This document shows, in pieces, positions 5,986 to 10,855 of a DNA stretch of 10,855 nucleotides. The position numbers and the translations under genes are program-made. Position 1 is the stretch's first letter, and each line of letters begins with the position of its first letter. The notes under the pieces were generated by a model. It was not told the origin of the DNA, searched no databases, and saw only the letters and a program-made list of their open reading frames with translations. Origin of the DNA: an uncultured Erysipelotrichaceae bacterium (lineage in GTDB: Bacteria; Bacillota_I; Bacilli_A; Erysipelotrichales; Erysipelotrichaceae); contig CADBPK010000028.1 in assembly GCA_902796465.1 (NCBI GenBank), positions 1 through 10,855 of the forward strand, written 5' to 3'.

Positions 5986-7392
5986 ATGAGTATTCATGAA
6001 GACTGCGGTGTATTCGGGGTTATGGCAGATCATCCGTTCCGCGCAGCGGAGTACTGCTATTACGGGCTGTATGCTCTGCAGCACAGAGGACAGGAAAGCT
6101 GCGGGATATTGATCAACGATGATGGTCTGTTTGTTTCTCACAAGGATCTGGGTCTTGTCAGTGAAGTATTTTCCAAAGAGGTTCTTTCTTCCTTTCCGAA
6201 AGGAAGAATGGCAGTAGCCCACACCCGATATGGAACGACCGGCGGCACAAACCGGCGAAACTGCCAGCCGATTGAAGTTAACCATCAGAAAGGTCATATG
6301 GCGATTGCCCATAACGGAAATCTGTCCAACGCAGGACAGCTGCGCTCCATGCTGGAACTCTCCGGCGCAATCTTTCACACCACAAGCGATACAGAAATTA
6401 TCGCTTATATCGTCACAAAAGAGCGGCTTTCTGCGCCTTCTATCGAGGAGGCGCTAAGCCGGGCAATGAATACCATGGAAGGAGCTTATTCCCTGATCCT
6501 GATCAGCCCGCAGAAGCTGATCTGCGCAAGAGACCCGCATGGGTTCCGTCCGTTATGTTACGGAAAAACCGAAGACGGCATTTATGTCGCAGCATCGGAG
6601 AGTTGTGCTTTGTCTGCTGTCGGCGCGAATTTCATCCGGGACGTTGAACCGGGAGAGATTCTGATTTTTACACCGGAAGGCGTTGTGTCACGGCGAGAGC
6701 ACTGTAATAAAAAAGATAAGAAGTTATGTATCTTTGAATATATTTATTTTGCACGGCCGGATTCCGTCATCGACGGAAAGTCGGTACATGCATCGCGCAT
6801 CAGGGCCGGAGAGATCCTTGCGGAGGAACACCCGGTTGATGCAGATTTTGTCATTGGAGTTCCCGATTCCGGACTGGATGCCGCACTTGGTTACAGCCGC
6901 GTTTCCGGGATTCCCTACAGCATTGGACTGATCAAAAACAAATATATCGGCAGAACCTTCATCTCCCCGGGAGACCGGCTCAACCAGGTAAATATCAAAT
7001 TATCCGCGATCGGACATGCCGTAAAAGATAAACGAATTGTTCTGATCGATGATTCGATCGTACGCGGAACAACCAGCGGACGCATTATTTCGCTTTTACG
7101 AAATGCCGGTGCGAAGGAAATCCATTTTCGCGTCTCCGCTCCTCCTTTTCTGCATCCGTGTTATTACGGTACCGACATTGAATCTTCTGAACATCTGATC
7201 GCATGTCATCATTCGCAGCATGAAATTGCCGAAATGATTGGTGCAGATTCACTTGGCTTTCTTCCGCTCAGCCGGCTGGGTGAACTTGCCGGAACACACC
7301 ATTACTGCAAAGCCTGCTTTGACGGCATATATCCCACCTCAGTTCCGAAGGCTGTCGGAAAGAACCGGTTCGAGCAGCGCCTGCCCGGGTGA
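5986..7392 (+). CDS. purF: Amidophosphoribosyltransferase (PurF)
   Basis: First committed enzyme of purine synthesis: glutamine plus PRPP gives 5-phosphoribosylamine. 468 aa from ATG 5986, preceded by AGGAGGA (5974-5980). The frame is open further upstream, but those codons hold no family sequence. MSIHED before Cys7 is a short propeptide, and Cys7 (CGVFGV) is the N-terminal nucleophile after cleavage. The glutaminase half has QHRGQES (32-38), HTRYGT and HNGNLSN (109-115). The transferase half has the PRPP loop VLIDDSIVRGTTS (352-364). Cys248, Cys392, Cys441 and Cys444 match the four 4Fe-4S ligands of the Bacillus-type enzyme, so it is probably oxygen-labile. It stands apart from other pur genes, 85 nt after the ammonium transporter, and no promoter is evident between them, so it probably shares amt's nitrogen-responsive transcript. 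Confidence 0.95.
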   Translation: MSIHEDCGVFGVMADHPFRAAEYCYYGLYALQHRGQESCGILINDDGLFVSHKDLGLVSEVFSKEVLSSFPKGRMAVAHTRYGTTGGTNRRNCQPIEVNHQKGHMAIAHNGNLSNAGQLRSMLELSGAIFHTTSDTEIIAYIVTKERLSAPSIEEALSRAMNTMEGAYSLILISPQKLICARDPHGFRPLCYGKTEDGIYVAASESCALSAVGANFIRDVEPGEILIFTPEGVVSRREHCNKKDKKLCIFEYIYFARPDSVIDGKSVHASRIRAGEILAEEHPVDADFVIGVPDSGLDAALGYSRVSGIPYSIGLIKNKYIGRTFISPGDRLNQVNIKLSAIGHAVKDKRIVLIDDSIVRGTTSGRIISLLRNAGAKEIHFRVSAPPFLHPCYYGTDIESSEHLIACHHSQHEIAEMIGADSLGFLPLSRLGELAGTHHYCKACFDGIYPTSVPKAVGKNRFEQRLPG

Positions 7393-7469
7393 TCCGTCAC
7401 ACATTCCCGAAGTGTTTCCGGTAATATCGCCTGGATACTCTGCGTATATATTGCAGATTCAGAGAATAA

Positions 7470-7595
7470 TCACAACACTTTTTTGAGGCATTAGGCAGGA
7501 AATATACCCGATGGATAGGTTGGTATAGGATAGTAGATGATTCAGGAGAAGACTATTTATACCCTGCTTCAAAATTCGAAATTGTTAAGAAATAA
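7470..7595 (+). pseudogene. C-terminal remnant of an unidentified gene
   Basis: A frame open from the stop at 7467-7469 to TAA 7593-7595 has no ATG, GTG or TTG start in frame. It encodes 41 residues with a protein-like end: GRKYTRWIGWYRIVDDSGED, then YLYPASKFEIVKK. The aromatic, acidic pattern looks like a genuine C-terminus cut off from its 5' part. The stretch is more AT-rich than the genes around it. The family is not recognised. It may be left from a deletion between purF and the next gene. Confidence 0.4.
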
Positions 7596-7641
7596 TACTC
7601 TATCGGAGTGTTTGTATTATGTGGGATCCACCATGTAAAAT

Positions 7642-7670
7642 GACCGGTAATGAGCCGGTCTTTTTTGTTG
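7642..7670 (+). terminator. Rho-independent terminator
   Basis: GACCGG (7642-7647) pairs with CCGGTC (7655-7660) around a 7-nt loop, followed by TTTTTTGTTG. It is the first good terminator after purF and probably ends the amt-purF transcript. Confidence 0.85.
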
Positions 7671-7698
7671 TTATACATTAAGATGGAAGGTAAACAGA

Positions 7699-7727
7699 TA
7701 GACCGTCTGTCAGAAAACAGATATACT
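7699..7727 (+). promoter_or_regulatory. Possible promoter of the small membrane protein gene
   Basis: TAGACC (7699-7704, 4 of 6) and TATACT (7722-7727, 5 of 6) are separated by 17 nt. The start would fall near 7734. This supports the ATG at 7768 over a TTG at 7729, which would lie upstream of the transcript. Confidence 0.4.
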
Positions 7728-7767
7728 TTTGCATAAGAAGAAACTGTATCGGTTAGAGGGGTTCTGT

Positions 7768-8214
7768 ATGACTGCAATAAAGAGAAGAACCGGCTTCAAT
7801 CCGTTTGTGATGATGATCGTGACACACATCATACTCGTTCTGCTGTATCTTCCGGGAACGAGGGCAGGATACGACAAGAATATCGTTTTTACGCTGTTCT
7901 GTGCCGCACTGACCTGTTATGAAGTGCATTACTGCCGTACAGACACAAAACATGAAATATTCTGGATCATATTCCTGCTCCTGAATGCGGCAGCGATATT
8001 CGTGATGGTAAATGCGTCCTTGAATACTGATTATATTGCGCCGTGGTGGCAGTATATACTGCTGTTCCTGGGCATGCCTGCCATCCTGACAGTCGATCTG
8101 ATCTATCATTTCATCCCCTTATTCTGGGTGATGGCGATCCTGTCCGCAGGTGTCATTGCGGCACTGCTCGTGATCACGGTCAGACGGCTTTATGAGAAGA
8201 AAGCAGCCGGATAG
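7768..8214 (+). CDS. Small multi-pass membrane protein, function unknown
   Basis: 148 aa from ATG 7768, with AGAGGGG (7755-7761) 6 nt upstream. The frame is open to a TTG at 7729, but that start has no ribosome binding site and overlaps the -10. The protein is strongly hydrophobic, with about five predicted membrane helices (roughly residues 12-29, 38-56, 64-83, 93-115 and 118-138). It has a basic start (KRRTGF) and a basic end (VRRLYEKK), which suggests the ends lie in the cytoplasm or close to it. A short polar loop with Asp, Tyr and Lys lies at 30-37. There are no catalytic motifs and no signal peptide, and I recognise no family. It lies 229 nt before the ABC exporter but has its own promoter candidate, so a functional link is not shown. 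Confidence 0.8.
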   Translation: MTAIKRRTGFNPFVMMIVTHIILVLLYLPGTRAGYDKNIVFTLFCAALTCYEVHYCRTDTKHEIFWIIFLLLNAAAIFVMVNASLNTDYIAPWWQYILLFLGMPAILTVDLIYHFIPLFWVMAILSAGVIAALLVITVRRLYEKKAAG

Positions 8215-8235
8215 TTTAAGGTCTTCCGATATATC

Positions 8236-8263
8236 TTTACAACTGACCGGAATGATGTAATAT
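8236..8263 (+). promoter_or_regulatory. Probable promoter of the ABC exporter leader
   Basis: TTTACA (8236-8241, 5 of 6) and TAATAT (8258-8263, 4 of 6) are separated by 16 nt. The transcript would begin near 8270, exactly where the structured leader starts. Confidence 0.5.
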
Positions 8264-8270
8264 ATTCTCA

Positions 8271-8428
8271 GTACGAGGGAGTAACGGGCTTAGCCTGGCA
8301 GACCGACAGCACGGAGAGATCCCGGTTTGCCATGAAACAGTGAGACTCATACAGCAGGATTCACTGTGGATCAGACCCGGGTCATATAAAAAACGATCAG
8401 ACACAGTGAATGCTGTGCCTGTTTTGTT
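8271..8428 (+). promoter_or_regulatory. Structured leader with riboswitch-like architecture
   Basis: A closing helix TA(C)GAG (8272-8277) with CTC(A)TA (8346-8351) encloses GGAGTA (8278-8283) on one side and GAGA (8342-8345) on the other. This pairing resembles the closing helix and loop of the yybP-ykoY manganese riboswitch. Inside are a GGC-TTA-GCC hairpin and a 10-bp stem, TGGCAGACCG (8296-8305) with CGGTTTGCCA (8323-8332). Downstream, ATTCACTGTG (8359-8368) can pair either back with ACAGTGA (8337-8343) or forward with CACAGTGAAT (8402-8411). The latter would destroy the terminator CACAG-TGAATG-CTGTG (8402-8417) with its CCTGTTTTGTT tail. The usual CAACA loop of yybP-ykoY is not seen, so the class is uncertain. 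Confidence 0.55.
8402..8428 (+). terminator. Terminator hairpin just before the ABC ATPase gene
   Basis: CACAG (8402-8406) and CTGTG (8413-8417) enclose TGAATG and are followed by CCTGTTTTGTT. It ends directly before the ribosome binding site AAGGAG (8429-8434). The stem is short (5 bp), fitting a conditional terminator. Confidence 0.5.
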
Positions 8429-8443
8429 AAGGAGATGATGAAA

Positions 8444-9181
8444 ATGCTGAAAGTAGAACATGTCACAAAAAAATACGGCAGAACCGTCGCATGCAGTGAT
8501 CTGACATTTACCCTGGATGCGGGAAGCGTAACCGTCCTGCTCGGCCCAAACGGTGCGGGCAAAAGCACAATTATGAAGTCCATTATCGGTTTTCTGCGCT
8601 ATGAGGGCGAGATCACCGTTGACGGATATGAGAATACGACACCGGAAGCGAGAAGGCTGATGGGATACATTCCGGAGTTGCCTTCCCTGTATCCGAACCT
8701 GACCGTCAATGAACATATGGAATTTCTTGCCAGGGCATACCGGCTGAAAAATTATAAGGAACGGATCGATTCTTTGTTTGAACGCTTTGAACTGAGTGAT
8801 AAAAAGAAGAAATTCGGAGATGAGCTTTCCAAGGGTATGCAGCAGAAACTCAACATATGCATGGGCCTGTTTACACAGCCCGACCTGCTTCTGCTGGATG
8901 AACCGATGATCGGTCTGGACCCGCATGCCATCAAGGAACTGAAAGGCACCATCGAGGAAATGCGTGATGCCGGCAATACGCTGCTCGTATCCACGCATAT
9001 CATCGACAGTGTGGATATGCTGTGGGACAGATGCCTGATCATGCAGGGCGGAAAGATCGTCGCGGATATTACAAAAGAAGAGCTGGATGCGGACGGCAGG
9101 ACGCTGGAAGAATATTTCTTTGCGGTAACGGAGGGAATCGATCCCGAAGCGATGAATGAAGAGGAGAATGCACAGTCATGA
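8444..9181 (+). CDS. ABC transporter ATP-binding protein
   Basis: Cytoplasmic ATPase of an ABC exporter, 245 aa from ATG 8444. In-frame ATGs at 8435 and 8438 are also possible, but AAGGAG (8429-8434) is best spaced for 8444, and MLKVEHV is a usual family start. All nucleotide-binding motifs are present: Walker A GPNGAGKST (34-42), signature LSKGMQQ (128-134), Walker B LLLLDEP (148-154) and switch His185 in STHI. The Q-loop residue is Glu78 (GYIPELPSLYP) instead of Gln, a variant I know from related exporter ATPases. The acidic tail (residues 225-245) is poorly conserved in such proteins. The stop overlaps the permease start as ATGA, so the two are translationally coupled partners. Substrate unknown; it may be the signal sensed by the leader. 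Confidence 0.93.
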   Translation: MLKVEHVTKKYGRTVACSDLTFTLDAGSVTVLLGPNGAGKSTIMKSIIGFLRYEGEITVDGYENTTPEARRLMGYIPELPSLYPNLTVNEHMEFLARAYRLKNYKERIDSLFERFELSDKKKKFGDELSKGMQQKLNICMGLFTQPDLLLLDEPMIGLDPHAIKELKGTIEEMRDAGNTLLVSTHIIDSVDMLWDRCLIMQGGKIVADITKEELDADGRTLEEYFFAVTEGIDPEAMNEEENAQS

Positions 9182-10855
9182 GGATGTTTCTGTATTACAG
9201 CCTACATTCCGTCTGGAACCAGATCCGCAAACTCATGAAGACGTGGGTGCTGATACTGATCCTGGTATGCGGGCTGGTCGGCGGACTGGTTGGTCTCGGT
9301 GCTGCCACGCTGGAAGAAGCCGCATCTCCGGAAACGGAAGTGATCGAAGATATCGCGGAAGAAGAAATCACCGCGGAGATCGACCTGAATATTGATACAC
9401 TGCAGCTGACAGAACTGATTTCGGGCGGTGTTATCCTCGCGGTATTTGCGTTTTCGGCGCTGAGCGCGGAAAAGAGCGGCAGTAAGATCTTCCTGCCGGC
9501 AGATGTGAATCTGCTGTTTTCCTCACCTCTGCGGCCGCAGTCAGTACTGATGTTCCGTCTTGGAACACAGCTGGGTATGGCGGTGTTCGGGTCATTGTAT
9601 CTCCTGTTCCAGATACCGAATCTGACCATGAACCTGGGACTGCCGCTTGCCGGCGTGCTGGCGATCATGGCCGCATGGGTCATGACGCTGGTCATCGGGA
9701 AACTGATCCAGATCCTGGTTTATGTACTCTGTTCATCAGATCCCGGTTTGCGGAAAAAGATTCCGTACGGTGTATATGGATTTCTCGCGCTGATCCTGGC
9801 AGTATTCATCATCTGGCAGAGAACACAGTCTGCCGGTCTTTATGACGCGGCCCAGATGTTTTTCAACGGGAAGTATTCTTCCTGGATCCCGTTCTGGGGA
9901 TGGGTAAAAGGTTTTATCGGCGGTGCTCTCAGAGGACAGCTGGGAACGACGCTTCTGTTCCTGGCGCTGGTCCTTGCGGGCAGTGCGGCACTGATTGTGC
10001 TGATCTACCGTATCAAAGCGGATTTCTATGAGGATGCGATGATGCGTTCCGAGGAAGTCGCGGAGCTGATGAACCGCATGCAGGAGAACCGTAACGGCCT
10101 GTTCGGAATACGGACGAAAAAGTTCAGTGATAAAACAAAACGGGAAAGTCTGGACAGGGGATACGGCGCCAATGTGTATTTCTACAAGACGATGCATGCG
10201 AGATTCCGTTTTGCAAAATTCGGTATTTTCACCAAGACTCTGTTGACGGACCTGTTCTTCGGGGTCGCCGGTGCCTTGTTTCTGAAACTGGTTGTTGAAA
10301 CAAAAACGTTTATGCCGCTGGCATTGATGTTCTGCGTGATCGTATTCTTCCGTTCACTGGGCAATCCGATGAACCGGGATCCGAAAATGGATTCATTCCT
10401 GCTGGTACCGGAGAATACATGGAAAAAACTGTTCTACTCGATGCTTGGGGGAACAGCGAACTGCCTGCTGGATACACTGCCGGCAGTCATCGTCGGCGCA
10501 TTGATCATGGGAGCGGATCTGTTTGGAGCACTTGCGTATCTGCCGCTGATCGTTTCTGTCGACTGCTATGCAACATGTGTCAATACATTCCTGAATCTGT
10601 CCATTCCGGATTCGATCGGGACGCAGATCAAAAACGTGATCCAGATCCTGTTTATCTATTTCGGTCTTCTGCCGGATATTGCGATCCTGGCTGTCGGCTT
10701 TGCCTTTGACTGGCCGTACGCGGCAGCCTGGCTGTGCGGTCTCGTGAACCTGTTCCTTTCCGCCATCTTCTTTACGCTTGCCGGGGCATCAGCTGACCCG
10801 GTCGGCGGCAGACCGGTGATCCGGAAACTGGAACTGGATGAGACACAGGCCCGCA
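9178..10855 (+). CDS. ABC exporter permease (partial, runs off right edge)
   Basis: 559 codons are visible without a stop. The start ATG overlaps the ATPase stop (ATGA), with GAGGAG (9161-9166) upstream; an alternative ATG lies at 9184. After a short cytoplasmic start (MRMFLYYSLHSVWNQIRK) comes a first helix (about 23-43), then a very acidic loop (residues 46-69, 11 Asp/Glu). Several hydrophobic segments follow (about 81-95, 120-135, 145-180, 195-210, 245-275). A charged cytoplasmic middle (about 280-345) precedes a second membrane half. Together with the neighbouring ATPase it resembles the 'putative ABC exporter' permease family (about 550 residues), so probably little is missing. The substrate cannot be told. 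The acidic loop would suit cation binding, but that is speculation. Confidence 0.85.
   Translation, partial: MRMFLYYSLHSVWNQIRKLMKTWVLILILVCGLVGGLVGLGAATLEEAASPETEVIEDIAEEEITAEIDLNIDTLQLTELISGGVILAVFAFSALSAEKSGSKIFLPADVNLLFSSPLRPQSVLMFRLGTQLGMAVFGSLYLLFQIPNLTMNLGLPLAGVLAIMAAWVMTLVIGKLIQILVYVLCSSDPGLRKKIPYGVYGFLALILAVFIIWQRTQSAGLYDAAQMFFNGKYSSWIPFWGWVKGFIGGALRGQLGTTLLFLALVLAGSAALIVLIYRIKADFYEDAMMRSEEVAELMNRMQENRNGLFGIRTKKFSDKTKRESLDRGYGANVYFYKTMHARFRFAKFGIFTKTLLTDLFFGVAGALFLKLVVETKTFMPLALMFCVIVFFRSLGNPMNRDPKMDSFLLVPENTWKKLFYSMLGGTANCLLDTLPAVIVGALIMGADLFGALAYLPLIVSVDCYATCVNTFLNLSIPDSIGTQIKNVIQILFIYFGLLPDIAILAVGFAFDWPYAAAWLCGLVNLFLSAIFFTLAGASADPVGGRPVIRKLELDETQAR

Larger units (their letters stand above)
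7393..7767 (+). other. Intergenic region between purF and the membrane protein gene
   Basis: This 375-nt region holds the gene remnant (7470-7595), a rho-independent terminator (7642-7668) and a weak promoter (7699-7727). In 7393-7466, just after purF, no structure or coding signal is seen, and purF has no terminator of its own before 7642. Confidence 0.7.

Noticed and set aside
7729..7767. TTG start for the small membrane protein
   Set aside because: It overlaps the likely -10 and has no ribosome binding site; ATG 7768 has both position and signal.
8237..8998. A 253-codon minus-strand open frame
   Set aside because: Antisense to the ABC ATPase and its leader; the clear Walker motifs are on the other strand.
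10419..10709. A 96-codon plus-strand open frame
   Set aside because: It is an out-of-frame shadow within the permease gene, which continues unbroken through this stretch.
1..10855. CRISPR arrays, tRNA or rRNA genes, insertion sequences, prophage or defence genes
   Set aside because: No spaced direct repeats, cloverleaf-type sequences, transposase or nuclease motifs were seen on either strand.

Overview
The window looks like chromosomal DNA of an anaerobic member of the Bacillota, probably Clostridia or Erysipelotrichia. The signs are strong AGGAGG-type ribosome binding sites, near-consensus sigma-A promoters, a T-box leader, a diaminopimelate aminotransferase (DapL) lysine pathway, a Bacillus-type PurF with a short propeptide and four Fe-S cysteines, and an ammonium transporter fused to PII. 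The genus cannot be read from the sequence. There is no phage, IS, CRISPR, rRNA or tRNA gene in it.

Left part (1-3838), read on the minus strand: a weak promoter and a T-box leader precede asnB-dapF-dapL. Spacing is very tight: 3 nt between asnB and dapF, and a 4-nt ATGA overlap between dapF and dapL. DapL and DapF carry out consecutive steps from tetrahydrodipicolinate to meso-diaminopimelate, for lysine and peptidoglycan. The asparagine synthetase gene looks broken: about 65-70 codons of the N-terminal half are missing and the reading frame shifts at the junction near 3173. Beyond dapL, a minus-strand promoter (55-83) and an immediately following terminator hairpin (1-43) point to an attenuated gene beyond the left edge.

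Middle part (3870-7595), plus strand: a strong promoter diverges from the asnB operon. Its leader holds two terminator-type hairpins, each overlapping a small hairpin with a hexaloop of the A-x-x-G-x-x type. Then comes an Amt ammonium transporter with a C-terminal PII domain, and 85 nt later purF, the glutamine-using first enzyme of purine synthesis. A perfect 11-bp inverted repeat sits between the two. The theme is nitrogen uptake and use. After purF there is a 3' gene remnant (7470-7595) and a clean terminator (7642-7668).

Right part (7699-10855), plus strand: a small unidentified five-helix membrane protein, then a promoter and a structured leader with riboswitch-like switching strands, then an ABC exporter made of an ATPase and a permease that overlap by ATGA. 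The permease runs off the right edge.

The most interesting material is in the non-coding leaders: (a) a box GCAARGGTGCCCG, present 12-13 nt after the -10 of both the left-edge promoter and the amt promoter and built into a terminator in each; (b) a T-box that appears able to sequester the asnB ribosome binding site; (c) the riboswitch-like leader of the ABC exporter.
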